This document shows, piece by piece, positions 10,776 through 22,612 of a stretch of 64,000 nucleotides of DNA. Within the stretch, counting starts at the first letter, position 1, and the number at the start of each line of letters is the position of its first letter. Source of the DNA: Phaeosaccion multiseriatum (lineage: Eukaryota; Ochrophyta, other classes). Both the position numbers and the translations under genes were made by a program. The notes beneath the pieces were generated by a model that had not been told where the DNA came from, made no database searches, and was given only the letters and a program-made list of their open reading frames with translations. The DNA lies in assembly GCA_965112735.1 (NCBI GenBank), contig OZ218958.1, positions 3,410,001 through 3,474,000 on the forward strand, read 5' to 3'.

Positions 10776-12508
10776 ATGATGGAAGGCAACCAGTACGGTA
10801 TGCCTCAGGGCATGGTGGGGCAGGGGCAGCGGATGCAGGGCATGCCTGTGGGGGGACCTTACCCAGGGCACGCGGCCGGCTACGAGGGTAAGAGAGGGGA
10901 TGGCAGTGGATTGGGAGGGGATGTGCTTGAGCTAAGAGAGGAGGACGCTGTTGACTGCTGACCCACCTCTCACCCTATCACCCCCTTTCCCGCTGCTGAT
11001 ACGTTAGGCGCTCCAATGGGGGGCATGAATCAGCAGGGACAGGGGCAGGGCCAGGGCATGCAGGGGCAGGGCATGCAGGGGCAGGGGCAGGGCATGGGGC
11101 CACCTATTGGCCAGGGCATGGGGCCTCAGGGTATGATGGGGCTCGGGCCAGTGCCGCCCGGAGGCATGATGGCGCAGCAGGGGATGCCGCATGCCATGAT
11201 GGTGCAGCAGCAGCAGCAGCAGCAGCAGCACCCTCACCAGCAACACCAGCAGCACCAGCAGCAGGGGCCGGGGCAGGGCGGACGCTCCGATGCCTTGGAG
11301 GAGCTGCTTGGACCCTTCCCTTGTGCGCGGCTCAGAGGGCTGCCCTTCGAGGCCAACGCTGAGGACGTGCTGCGCTTCTTTCAGGTACAGTACAATAGTA
11401 AAATGGGGGCCATTCACTGACTTCGGCTTTTCAGGCAGAGGGGATAGAAGCTTCCACATCGACTCCTCATGTGGTGTTCGATATTTGATATACGTCGCAT
11501 GCACTGAAAGCTGAAAACTGAAGACTGGAGTGGGACCTCAGTGCCTCAGAGCAGCAGAAGCGCATGCAGATTGGTGTGCACGTGCGAGCCCCCCCTTATG
11601 CGCTGCGTTGTGCGTCTAACAGCCAACCCACCACCCCCTCTTCCCCACAGGGCGTGAGTTGTCTGGATGTGGTCATGGTGACGCGTCCAGACGGTCGAGG
11701 AGCGGGCGAGGCCCTCGTGGTGTTCAACACGCCGATGGACTTCAACATGGCCCTGAGCCGCAACAAGCACCACATGGGCAGGAGATACATCGAAATCTTC
11801 CAGGTCCAACTGACTTCATTACTCTGTTTGCCCACCTGCCTGCCATTACCACTGCCGTAGGTCGCCATCCAATACCGTCCATTGCCATCCACTGCCGTCG
11901 CATGTCTCCCCCGACGCACCCGACTGACTGGACTCTTGGCTTGAGGCCTTAAGCTTGTCTCTCACTCCGTTGCGACCCGCGTGTCTCCGTCTGGTTTGTC
12001 ATGACCGTGTCATCACCGTGTCTCTGTCTGGTTTGTTATCACCTTGTCACTCTCTGGCTTGTCATCACTCTCTCGACGGACTCAGGCGAAGCGTATGGAC
12101 TACTACCAAGGCGTGGCCAGCCTCATGGCGATGGGACAGGGGCAGCAGCACCAGGGGCAGGGGTCGCAGGGGGGCTACCGAGGGGGGCAGGGGGACCAGA
12201 TTGGGCCCCAGGGTCCCCCCCAACAAGGCGAACACACGGGTGTGCTGCGGATGCGCGGACTCCCCTTTCATGCCTCGACGAACGAAGTCCTGCAGTTCTT
12301 TCAAGGGCTTAACGTCGTGCCTGACAGCGTACAGTTTGTTACGCGCGGGGATGGCCGAGTGACGGGCGAGGCCTTCATCACGCTGGCCTCTCTCCAAGAC
12401 GCAGAGGCGGCGATGGCACTCAACGGCAAGCACATGGGCTCGAGGTATCTGGAGCTGTTCCCGTCATCGGCGGAAGAAGCGGTGAGGATCATGTCTCGGT
12501 ATTCCTGA
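10776..12508 (+). CDS. hnRNP F/H-like RNA-binding protein with two quasi-RRMs
   Basis: Probable RNA-binding regulator of splicing. Exons 10776-10887, 11008-11384, 11651-11803 and 12086-12508 join in phase to give 354 residues. The N-terminal 130 residues are rich in Gly, Gln and Met (repeats such as GQGQGMQGQGM, then a run of Gln). The first RRM starts at ARLRGLPFEANAEDVLRFF (about residue 144) and the second at LRMRGLPFHASTNEVLQFF (about 265). RGLPF followed by FF, and GEALVVF or GEAFITL in the RNP1 position, are features of the hnRNP F/H, GRSF1 and ESRP quasi-RRM group, where RNP aromatic residues are missing. The third intron has an unusual donor, GTCCAA. The ATG at 10776 is chosen because the upstream ATG at 10744 quickly meets a stop. 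Confidence 0.87.
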
Positions 12509-12541
<33 letters not shown>

Positions 12542-12658
12542 GATACGGCATGCCTAAGAGGCCGGCAACCTCTGAGGGAAGGAGAGCGAGAGAGAGGCCA
12601 CTGAGGGAAGGAGAGCGAGAGAGAGGCAGAGAGAGAGCCCTTTCGAGGAGTCTGCGCT

Positions 12659-12950
12659 CGGTAGGGGAGGGGGGGGCATATCCTTCCTTGGTAGGGGGGT
12701 ATATCCTTCCTTGGTAGGGGGGTATATCCTTCCTTGGTAGGGGGGTATATCCTTCCTTGGTAGGGGGGTATATCCTTCCTTGGTAGGGGGGCATATCCTT
12801 CCTTGGTAGGGGGGTATATCCTTCCTTGGTAGGGGGGTATATCCTTCCTTGGTAGGGGGGTATATCCTTCCTTGGTAGGGGGGTATATCCTTCCTTGGTA
12901 GGGGGGTATATCCTTCCTTGGTAGGGGGGTATATCCTTCCTTGGTAGGCA
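12659..12950. repeat. 23-bp minisatellite, about 12 copies
   Basis: Near-perfect tandem array of a 23-bp unit containing GGTAGGGGGGTATATCC. Most copies are identical and a few have CATAT for TATAT. It lies about 150 bp downstream of the RRM gene. Open frames across it on the minus strand are artefacts of the array. Confidence 0.92.
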
Positions 12951-13958
12951 GGCATACCGGGCAAGCAGGGGAAGGGTGCTGCGACGAAGCGAGGCGAGCC
13001 TTGAGCCTTGGTTTCGAGCCATGACATGCAGCCTCGACATGTGCTGCGGGAGGGACATGCAGTCATATGGGCTGGCTGGCGGGTGGACGGGCGGGCAGGC
13101 ACCCCCTGCCCCCCCCCCTCCTTTCTCTCCTTCCCCTCGCTTGCTTTGGGTCCAAGGTGGAGGGGCAGCAGCTGCACGCACCTGCACCCCTCTGTGCACA
13201 AATTACACTCACACTGTCTGCTATGTTCACTGCAGACGGGATTTCGAAAACCTAAGCACACATTACTCATTACATAAAGTAACTTTCCCTTCCCCCCCAC
13301 ATGTCCCGAGGGCCTTGAGGGCCTTGGCCACATCCCCCGCATTTCCTTCTTCTTCCTGCCTGAGCGTAGCGAAGGCGCCACCTTGTATAAAAGTAAACCT
13401 ATCGAAGTGCTTACTGTAGGTAAATGTATATTCGTTAGGATCTTCCTGCTATTTAGACGGGGAGGTAACACACACGCACCGCCACTGCTGCTGCTGCTGC
13501 TACTGCTGCTGCTGTATCACCAACTGCTGGACCACACTGCCACACGAAGGGAGCTCGCTTCGCAGGTCGTGCCGGTGACGCCCCTCCGTCTCAATGGCCC
13601 AACCCCTCTCTCTGTACATGTACATGGGCGGTGGTCGGGCTGGGCAACCTGTGCGCTTGACCATCTCCATCTCCTGCCCGTTCCCAGCCCTCCCCCCCAG
13701 GAGACAGCCCAGCCCCTGCCCTCCCCCCTTCCGCTTCCAAAGCCTCCAAACGCAGGCCCGACACACGACGTAAAACATGATGCTCGGCAGCGGCACGAGG
13801 GTATCCAGCTCCTTGCTTCCTTCCTCGGCCCGCCTCCTCTGTCCTATCAACGCTCCCAGCACCTGCCTGGCTGCTCCACACTCATTCCCATGCCATGCCG
13901 TTCGCGCTCTCCATCTCTCTCATGGAAATGAGACTACGATACTGATGCCCTTAATCAA
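12951..13958. other. Intergenic, no gene recognised
   Basis: Region between the convergent RRM and complex I genes. It carries a CTG-rich tract at about 13485-13515 running into GCTGTATCACCAAC (13511-13524), one of the dispersed words described in the findings, and one GCAGTCATATGGGC word at about 13057. Open frames are short and without recognisable domains. Confidence 0.5.
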
Positions 13959-14527
13959 TCACTTGGGTGGCGCCTTTCCGATGAGTCTTCTGTGGGAGTT
14001 GTTGTAGCTGTTGGCCATGCCGCCCAAGAAACCCAAGAAGAGCCCCATCTGGGCACAAGGCACACTTCGGAATGGCCGACCTGTGGACAGGCCAAGAAGG
14101 GCAAAGGGCAGTGGGCAAAGGGGTGAGCTTGGTTGGTGACTTGACGCGACGCGATCTTCCCCTCGACCAGCACACACACACACAATCATATGTTACAGCT
14201 TCTGAGAGATGAAGATAGTACCCTACACTGATAACGCCTCCCCACCTTCCTGCCCCCACCCAGCCTTGACTCTCTCGTTGCGACTCAAAGCGGCCCATCC
14301 TTCTCCTCATCCTGCTCCTGCTGCTGCTGCTACTACTGCTGTTACCACCGCTGCTTCCCAGCCCGCCTAACCTACATGCACACCTCACCTGCCGCGTACA
14401 TCCACAGGCCGCTGGCGAAGGTCCCTGCCGCCCACACCGTGTAGTCCGACAGACTGCAGTTCTTGAACACCGTGAGAGCCTCCGGGTCGGGGTCCTGGAT
14501 GGGGTACTTCGGCGGGTGGAACACCAT
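13959..14527 (-). CDS. Mitochondrial complex I 21-kDa-type accessory subunit
   Basis: Small subunit of NADH:ubiquinone oxidoreductase in the inner mitochondrial membrane. Two exons, 14389-14527 and 13959-14080, join in phase 1 to give 86 residues. Features shared with the fungal 21-kDa and plant At4g16450-type subunits, as I remember them, are YPIQDPDP near the N-terminus, a SDYTVWAAGTFASG first membrane segment, and FLGFLGGMANSYNNSHRRL, matching the family pattern of a glycine-rich second membrane segment, then Y-x-NS and a short basic tail. No cleavable presequence is visible, as is usual for this subunit. The family call rests on short motifs, so it is good but not certain. Confidence 0.75.
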
Positions 14528-15155
14528 GGTGCGCGCAGTCCTGCGCAAGCGTCTTCCCTCTGTCCCTCTTTGCTTGCCCTCTGTTTCTTGGAGGACAAGA
14601 TGAGCATGTTTGGGGGAGGAGAAGAGGAAGAAATTTAGAAGGAAATGGGTTTAGAAAAGGGCAAACAGGAGGGAGGGGGAAGGGAATAGAACGTGCGTCA
14701 GGGAGGAGGGGTGGAGGGCAATTGGGCGTGAAAGAGGGACAGGGAGAGAAAGAATCAAGGAAGGAGGGAGGGGGAGAGGGGAGGGAGGGGAGGGAATGAG
14801 GACGGATGAGAGGATTGGGGACTCAGGAAAAGGAGAGTAACTAGCTAAGCACCCTCGTCAGGCGCCAGAGGCAAGCACAGCTAACCATCATACCTCTGGG
14901 CTACGAGTCTCCTTGCTGATTTATTCTCTTTGTTTGCTGTCTCACTGTCTCACTACTACTTTCCCGGGGGGTGGTCACTTTTAACATCCCAACTTCGTTC
15001 ACTTCCCCCTCCTTCCTCAGTCCTATTTCACCTTCCCTGCGACAGGAGCAGCAGAAACTCCCCTCCCCTCACTCTGTTGTGTTGTGGAGGTGGCTTGAGA
15101 TTTGACTTTCCATCGGGGATCCCAGCTGTAGAGCTGGCAGCCCGAAGAGGAGAGG
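14528..15155. promoter_or_regulatory. Divergent spacer between complex I subunit and TFIP11
   Basis: About 630 bp between divergent start codons. Purine-rich (GAGGGAGGGG) near 14660-14790, then a less repetitive stretch before the TFIP11 start. Both promoters are expected here; no specific element is recognisable. Confidence 0.4.
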
Positions 15156-17048
15156 ATGAGCTCCGATGAGGAGGACGGGGGGGGGCGAGGGAGGGGGGAC
15201 GGCCAGGGGGAGAACATGGCGTTTACTGCTGAAAACGACTTCGAGGACGGACAGTGGGTAGGCGGGGAGTTCTACGCCAGAGGGAAGAAGGGAGGGGGCA
15301 GACAGCAGACCAAGGAAGATCAGCTCTATGGGGTTTTTGCCGAGGGCGGGAGCGACGAGGAGGGCCGCAACAAGCGGAGGGCCAAGGACAGGAGGCAGGG
15401 GAATTCCCGGGGCGATCTCAGCCGGCCCATGAACTTTGTGGGTGGGGGAGGCAGCGAGAGTGATGGCCAGAAGAAGCCCCAGGCGGAGGGGCAACAGCAG
15501 ATAGGAGCAGAGGAGGAGGAGGAAGATGTGGAGATGGAGAAGGAAGCTGCGGCACAAGCCGCCAAGGGGAGAGGGAAGTTCGACAGACTTTTGAAAAAGG
15601 GGGTGGGTGCCGCAGCAGGGGCAGCGGCAGGACAGAGTGGAGGGAGCGGCAGCAGGAAGAGGCCGCGGGCAGAGGAAGGGCGACATGAGAAGGACGAGGA
15701 CGACGATTATCGTCCTGGGCTCGGGACGGGACTGGGGCTGGGAATGCAGCAGCAGCAGCACCAGCAGCAGCAGCCGGCTCTGAATAGCAATGCCGCCTTC
15801 CGGGACTTTCTTACCAGTGGCAATCAGGCTCGCGCGGAGGAGGAGAAGGAGAGGAAGGAGGCGGAGGAGGCCGCGGAGATGGTGCGGAAGGAGGAGGAGC
15901 AGGCCATTGATGCCCCCGTGCGGAGGGGCATTGGTATCTCGAACGGCATCAACGTGGCCCGCCCCACTATAGGGGGCAATGGAAGTGGCAGTGGAGGGGG
16001 AGGGGCGGCCGCCAAACCCCCCGCGTCAGCCCTTCCCGCCAACATGGGCAAGTGGGAGCAGCACACCAAAGGCTTTGGCGCCAAAATGCTGGCCAAGATG
16101 GGCTTCTCCGGCCGCTTGGGCAAGGAGAAGACGGGCGTGACTCGGCAACTCGAGGTCAAGGTGAGGCCGGATCGCATGGGACTGGGCCATGGAGGCTTCA
16201 AAGAGGCCACCACCCTCAAGACCAATCGTAACCTCGAGGCCGAAAGGCAGGGCAAGACGCTCGAGCAGCTGGAGAAGGACATGGGCATCGCTCCCAAGCC
16301 GCAGAGCAGGGGCAAGGCCATGGGGAGTGCGGCGGAGAGGGAGGCAGACAAGGGCCTCTGGAGGAAGGGGACGGGGGCTGTGAACAAGCGGGGCAAGCGG
16401 AGGTACGTAACCGCCGAGCAGCTGCTTAGGGAGGAGAGGGAGGACAAGGAGGAGGGGGAGGGGGGCGGCCAGCAGCAGGGACAGCAGCAGGTCATCATTG
16501 ACATGCGGGGCCCTAAGGCGAAGCTTCTCTCGGGTATGGACGGGCTAGGGGGTGGCTTGGACGAGGACGACGAAGGAGCGGTTGCTTCACAACTGGCGGC
16601 GGAGGCCATGGAGCGCCACCGGCCCAAGCTGGGGCAGGAGCTGCTGCACAACACGAGCCTCATTGTGTCTCTGGCGGAGCAAGAGGTGCTGCAGCAAAGC
16701 TCCAAGCTGAAGGTCGCGCAGCAGACCCTCCACACACTACACAAAGAGGTGAGGGGCGGGGCGGAACGGGGTGGGTGGATGAGTGGGTGGGTGAGTGGGT
16801 GCGAAGGGACGGGTGAGTAAGAGTCAGTCTAACTTCTTCATTGCTCTTGCCTTTGGCCGCTCCCCCTCCTCCTCCTCCTCCCTCCTCCTCCTCCATCCTC
16901 TCTTCTTCTTCTTCTTCTCTTCTTCTTCTTCTTCTTCTTCTTCTTCTTCTTCTTCTCCTTCTTCTTCTTCTTCTTCTTCTTCTTCTTCTTCTTCTTCTTC
17001 TCTTCTTCTTCTTCTTCTTCTCCTTCTTCTTCTTCTTCTTCTTCTTCT

Positions 17049-17087
<39 letters not shown>

Positions 17088-17513
17088 TCCTCTTCCTCTT
17101 CTCCTCCTCCTCCTCCTCCTCCCTCAGGTGCGGGGTCAACGAACAAAGGTGTCCTCCGGTGCGGCCCGTCTGTCGCGCATGCATGAGGTGGGTCAGCTGC
17201 TCGAGAGGGTGCTCGACAGAGTGGCGGAGGACGCCAAGTCCATCACCAGCGACGCTCTGCTCAGAGTCTTCGTCACGCTGCGAGAGAGGTATCCACAGGT
17301 GAGGTCGGTTAGCATCTCGTGTCTGTCTCACCTCTCTCTCTTGCTATATATATACATATATTCCTCTCTCTCTCCGTCCCTCCTCTTTGTCTTCCTCCTT
17401 CCCTCCCTCTCTTGCTCTCTTCCCCTCCTCTGTGTACGTGTGTGGTTCTCTCTCTAAGCCCTCTCTCTCTCACACACACACACAAACACACACAAACACA
17501 CACACATACACAC

Positions 17514-17553
<40 letters not shown>

Positions 17554-18838
17554 AAACAGGAGTTCACTGTGTTCGGTCTAGCGCAGCTCGCCCCCTCCAT
17601 CGCCGCCCCCATCATGAAGCAGGCCCTCAAGGGCTGGGACCCCCTCGGGGACCCCTACCAGGTGGGTGATGGCAGCTCATGGCAGTAAATGGCAGTGATG
17701 CTTGGTCTGTTGGTGCTCTACGCTCCACTCACAGGTTCGCCTATGCAGCTGTAACGGCCTCAAAGACGCTCACCTTGTCCCTCCCACCCTCCCCACCTCT
17801 TCCGAACCTTCCCCCCTCCCCTCCTGGGACCCCCCCACCCCCCCTCCTCCCCTCCTCCTCGACCCTTTGCAGGTGGCGGCTTTGCTGGCGCAGTGGCGGC
17901 CCGTGCTAACGGCAGCCGTGGGAGACCCGCAGCAGCAGCAACAGCAGGAGGAGGGGGGCGGGGGGCTGACCGGCATAGAGCAGCGGGGCTTCGACGCGCA
18001 GAGAGAGGGAGAGGCGGCCTTCGCGTCCCTTGTGGAGCAAGTGGTGCTTCCCGCCCTCCGAGGGGCCCTGGTCAACTCATGGGATCCATTGGCACCACTT
18101 CCACCAGAAGTGAGGGGAGGGGAGGGAGAGGGTGGAGGAGGAGGAGGAGGAGGAGGAGGAGGAGGAGGAGGAGGAAGAGGGGAGGAAGGGGGGGAGGAGG
18201 CCCAGCACGGGGTGAGTGATACAACAACAGGGGTGGGTGTGCAGCAGTTGGTGATACAGCGGCAACAGGAGGCGGCGGCGGCTCCGGTGGCGCTGGTGGA
18301 GGTGCTTGCTAATGCCGCCCCTCGCTCCGTGACGGAGGCACTGCTTGACCACACCGTGCTGCCCAAGCTCAATAGGGCCATCGCACAGTGGCAGTGGGGG
18401 GGAGGAGGGGCGGTCTCCTCCTCCTCCTCCTCCTGCTCTGGGGGCATGCATGTGTGGCTTGTGCCGTGGCTTCCTCTCCTCGGATCCGAGCGTCGCCAGC
18501 AGCTGTTCCCCGAGGTGCGACGAAAGCTTGGTGGGGCGCTGGCCAAGTGGCAGCCTGCCGCCTCCCATGGAGGAGGAGGGGGAGGAGGAGGGGGAGGAGG
18601 AGGAGAGGGTGGGGGGGCGGGGCCCGAAGCGGGGCTGGCGCTGATCCGTCCGTGGATGGGTATCTTCGACGGCCGCAGCCTCGAGGCGCTTGTAGTGAAG
18701 AGCGTGGTGCCCAAGCTGCTGCGCTGTCTGCGTGACGAGTTGGTGATACAACCGGCAGGACAGGAGCTCGGGCCCTTGACAGCGGTCATGGCGTGGCAGG
18801 GTGTTGTGCCGAGGCTGCACATGACGGCACTGCTGGAG

Positions 18839-18919
<81 letters not shown>

Positions 18920-20312
18920 CGTGAGGAGGAAGGTTCGGCGGGGACGGATGAAGAGTGAGGGCTTTGAGTGGGCGTGGCCCAATGGGCGGGAGGAGGAGGT
19001 GGTGGATGGGCGTGTGTCGTACTCCTGCTTCACCGCCTCTCCTTTCCCAGTCAGAGAGCGATATCTGGGCGGAGTCATTGCACCCTTTCCCCCTTCGCTG
19101 TATCACCACATGCTCTCCTCTTCCTCTTCTCTGTCCTACTCTGCCCTGCCTTCCCATCTGCTTTCTGCTCTGCTTTCTTAGCCCCGCTCTGCTCTGCTCT
19201 CCTCTGCTCCTTCTCTCCCTCCCTCCCTCCCTCCCTGTCTCTCTCTCTCTCCCTCCATCCCTGTCTCTCTCTCTCTCTCACTCTCTCTCTCAGGGTGAAT
19301 TGTTCCCTAAGTGGCTGCGCACGCTGCACACGTGGCTGACAGGGGAGGGCGTGAACATGGGGGAGGTGGCACAGTGGTACCAGGGGTGGAAGACGCTCTT
19401 CAGCGGCGCTGGCCCCCTCGGGAAGGTACCCCTCGGGGAGACGCCCCTCGGGGAGGCTCCTTCCATTGAGGCGCAGTTCAAGGCGGCGCTGGCCATGATG
19501 GAGGCCGCTATGCGCCGCAAGAAGGCAGCTGCTACCACAGCAGTTGGTGATACGGCAGGTCCTCCTCTGGCCCTCCCACCGAGTGCGGCATCTTCTTCCT
19601 ACCACACCGTGCTGGAGCGCTTCAAGCGGGAGGCTTTGGGGCAGCGGCAGGAGCAGCTGGAGCAGCAGAAGGAGCTGCACAAGCGGCAGGAGCAGGAGCA
19701 GCAGGAGCAGCGGCGCAAGGCCGCGGCGGCACAAGCGGCGGCGGCGATGAGTCGGCATGGTGTGAGTTTCAAGGAGGTGGTGGGGGACTTCTGCAGCAGG
19801 CGGGGCCTCACCCTGCTGCCCAAGACTGGCAAGGGTCACGACGGAAAGCAGGTGGGTGCGTGGGTGCGTGGGTGCGTGGGTGCGTGGGTGCGTGGGGGCG
19901 TGAGTGTGCGTGGGAGTGTGTCTGTGGGGGGGGGGGGGGGGGTGATGTACCTTCCCTGTTTATTGCCCATGGCCCATTCCGCCATGTGCCTTGGGCCCTG
20001 GTGGGTGTGTGGGTGGGTGGGTGGGGGTGCACACCGCCGCTGCTGTACCGCTACAGATGTGTCTCAAGTCCGCCCGCCCCAACTGCTTAACCCCTTGAAA
20101 AATCTGCTGAAACTGCCCAAACTGCTGAAACAGGTGTTTGTGGTGAGCGACGGAGGGACGGGGGGGGGCAACAAGGTCAACATGTACCTTCACGACGACG
20201 TTGCCTTCGTCCAGAGCGCAGAGAAGAGCAGCGAGAGGCGCGAGTGGCGGCCCGTTTCTCTCGAGGAGCTCGCGGCGATGGCGGAGGGGCAGGGGAAGGG
20301 GCAGGGCAGGCC

Positions 20313-20358
<46 letters not shown>

Positions 20359-20451
20359 AGGAAGGACTCCCACAAAGCTCCGCGGGGGGGCGCAACAGCG
20401 GACAAAGGAGGGCAAGGCGCCACTGCTGCCGCCCCCCTCGACATTGACTGA
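15156..20451 (+). CDS. TFIP11: Tuftelin-interacting protein 11 / Ntr1-like G-patch splicing factor
   Basis: Spliceosome disassembly factor: the G-patch is known to activate the Prp43/DHX15 helicase. Exons 15156-16748, 17128-17298, 17560-17661, 17873-18838, 19294-19851 and 20134-20451 join in phase 0 to give 1235 residues. The acidic N-terminus has the family pattern ending in DQLYGVF and NFVGGG. The G-patch (about 303-345) reads GFGAKMLAKMGFSGRLG. The GCFC region follows, with WLPLLG, EVRRKLG, PWMGIF and LVVKSVVPKL, then FPKWLRTLHTWL. The C-terminus has LLPKTGKGHDGKQ and VNMYLHDDVAFVQ as in animal TFIP11. Human TFIP11 is 837 residues; the excess here is polyGly, Gln-rich and acidic inserts. 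LVIQP at about 18739 lies at a position where animal proteins have a similar sequence, so it may be ancestral rather than an inserted repeat. Confidence 0.93.
16862..17125. repeat. (TCT)n pyrimidine tract at a splice acceptor
   Basis: About 260 bp of TCT/TCC trinucleotide repeats that run directly into the CAG acceptor of TFIP11 exon 2. Confidence 0.9.
17460..17552. repeat. (CA)n microsatellite
   Basis: CA dinucleotide repeats with a few AA interruptions, ending about 7 bp before the AG acceptor of TFIP11 exon 3. Confidence 0.9.
18839..18922. repeat. (GT)n microsatellite starting at a splice donor
   Basis: The intron after TFIP11 exon 4 begins GTGCGTGTGTGT and continues as about 40 GT units, so the array starts with the donor itself. 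Confidence 0.9.
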
Positions 20452-22193
20452 CGATGATTGCGTTCATTGACTGGTGATGATTGCGTTCATTGACTGATGA
20501 TGATTGCGTTCATTGACTGATTGCGTTCAGCTATCGCACCCGACGGGGCTGCTGCAGTCGCGGAGGGAGGAACGGGGGTCGGAGGGCAAGACCTCTCTCT
20601 CTCTCTCTGTGGGGTAGGCAGGGCACGAGCTCTCTCTCTCTCTCTGTGGGGTAGGCAGGGCACGACCTCTCTCTCTCTCTCTGGGGTAGGCAGGGCACGA
20701 CCTCTCTCTCTCTCTCTCTGTGGGGTAGGCAGGGCACGACCTCTCTCTCTGTGCAATGTGCTACCCGTACCGAAGCGACACTCCTTAGCGACTCCGTCAG
20801 CGACTCCATGGGCGACTCCTTCTCCCCTTTTTGGCACCATATAACTGTGTAAGAGAGGAGCAGAAGGAGGTACTTATGTTATCCTCTGTTGGTGGGAACG
20901 GATGGGGGTTGCTGCGGTGATGATGGGCAGTGTTCAAGCCCCGCACAGAGAAGAAAGCAGTAACTGCACAGCTCATTTTTGTAACGGGCGTAACGGCATA
21001 GCGCCTCTCTGTCTCTGGGGCCGTGTATGCTCGTGCTCACACCCTCCGGTACCGCCTCCGCCGAGGAGCGAGTGAGAAGGAGAGACAGAGGGAGAGGCGA
21101 GGAGCGAGCACCCCCTGGCTGCGCAACACTTGAAGGTGGATGTGCGATGTGTGCCCCTTCGTGTGCCCCTTCATCACTTGGAGGCTCTTCGTTGCTCCTT
21201 TATCCTTCCTTTCTGGTTGCTCCTTATGACTTGAAGCTCTCCGTCGAGCGAGGCCCGATGGATGGAGAACATGGGAGAGGGTGCTGCGGGGGGGCGATCA
21301 ATACAAAGAAAGGCCTGGCTGAGACTAGGCCACAGTACAGCCACAGTACAGCCACACAGGAAGGCAACAGTACACATGGCCCAGCCACTAAATACACGAA
21401 ATTTAGATTACTTTGGAGTATTGCTTTCCTACTTTATCGGAGACGTGCACGCCCGCCCAACACAGCGCCACACACGTACTTGTCTCTCTCATGCGCAGTT
21501 TGTCACTCTCCCTTACGTCTGTCCGTCTTTCCGTCTGTCCGTCTGCCTGCCTGTCCGTATGTATGTCTGTCTGTCTGTCTATCTGTCTGTCCGTCTGTCT
21601 GTCTGTCTGTCTGTCCGTCTGTCCGTCTGTCTGCCTGTCACTCTCCCTTACGTCTGTTTGTCTGTCTGTCTGCCGCCTCTCGCCTCTCGCCGAGCGCAGC
21701 TGCCACTCTGTCTCCCTGCCTGCCTGCCTGTCTGTCTACCTGCCTGCCTGCCTTGCCTCAGCCTCCCTCCCTCCCTCCCTCCCTCCCTCCCATCCACTGC
21801 CATCCACTGCCATCAAGGCAGTCAGTGCCGGTGGGGTCACTTTTCCTTCGACGTTCCGTCTGTCTCCCCTCCCCCCCATTGGCCCCTGTTGGGAAGAGAG
21901 ATGCCCTCCCCCGCCGCTGCCACAAACAAGCCCACGCCACAAGCCCACCGCTAGCTGCCATCAGCTGCCATCCTTGCTGCTGCCACCACCGCTACACTGC
22001 CACCAAGTAGCAGCCATCTCCCCGCGGCGTGAAGGCACACGGCAATTTCCCTCCTGCCCCCACCCCCCTCTTCCCCCTCTTTTGGTTCCTCCCCTGCCTG
22101 CCCTGCCTGCCCTGCCTACCCTGCCTGTTCTGCCCAACCGCCCAACAGCATGCATGTAACGGCTTTTGTGTTCCAAGTCGGAGGGAAGGCAGC
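20452..22193. other. Intergenic repeats, no gene recognised
   Basis: Downstream of TFIP11 lie three to four copies of a 24-bp unit with GATGATTGCGTTCATTGACT (20452-20530) and four to five copies of a unit joining GGGGTAGGCAGGGCACGA to a CT run (20585-20750). Later come short CACAGTACAGC repeats (about 21330-21355), a TCTG/TCCG tract (21520-21670), TCCC repeats (21765-21790) and CCTGCC repeats (22085-22135). Open frames through these are repeat artefacts. Confidence 0.55.
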
Positions 22194-22558
22194 TTATGCG
22201 CCACCGCTGCCCGAGGGGGCTTGGGGGTTGTGCTTGAGAAGGTATGCGGCTAACCACTCCACCGGGTTGGGTGGTCGCTCCTTGACCAGTTGAGACATGC
22301 CGTCTAACAGGATAGGCACCACCGTTTGGTCCAAGTACGCGCGGATGGGCAGCGACTGCGGCAGAGAAGGGAGGGGAGGGGAGGGGAGGGGAGGGGAGGG
22401 GAGGGGAGGGGAGGGGGGGGATGGAGAGGTCAGGAGCAGAGCCAGGAACGGGGGGGAGGAGGGCTTCCAACGGCCTTGGTGGAGGGGTGGAGGGGTGGAG
22501 GGGTGGAGGAACAGGAATACAGGGGTGGGTAGAGCTTCCGTGCCTGACAAGAGCGACT

Positions 22559-22612
<54 letters not shown>

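Noticed and set aside
12489-13471. Long minus-strand frames with repeated YTPLPRKDIPPYQGRI-type peptides
   Set aside because: They are translations of the 23-bp minisatellite, which is open in several frames because each unit lacks stops.
16838-17331. Open frames of polyGlu, polyLys and polyLeu across 16.86-17.12 kb
   Set aside because: These are readings of a TCT trinucleotide array inside a TFIP11 intron.
21027-22159. Overlapping plus-strand frames with [10 protein letters not shown] peptides
   Set aside because: They come from TCTG repeats in a spacer; no domain or supported splice structure.
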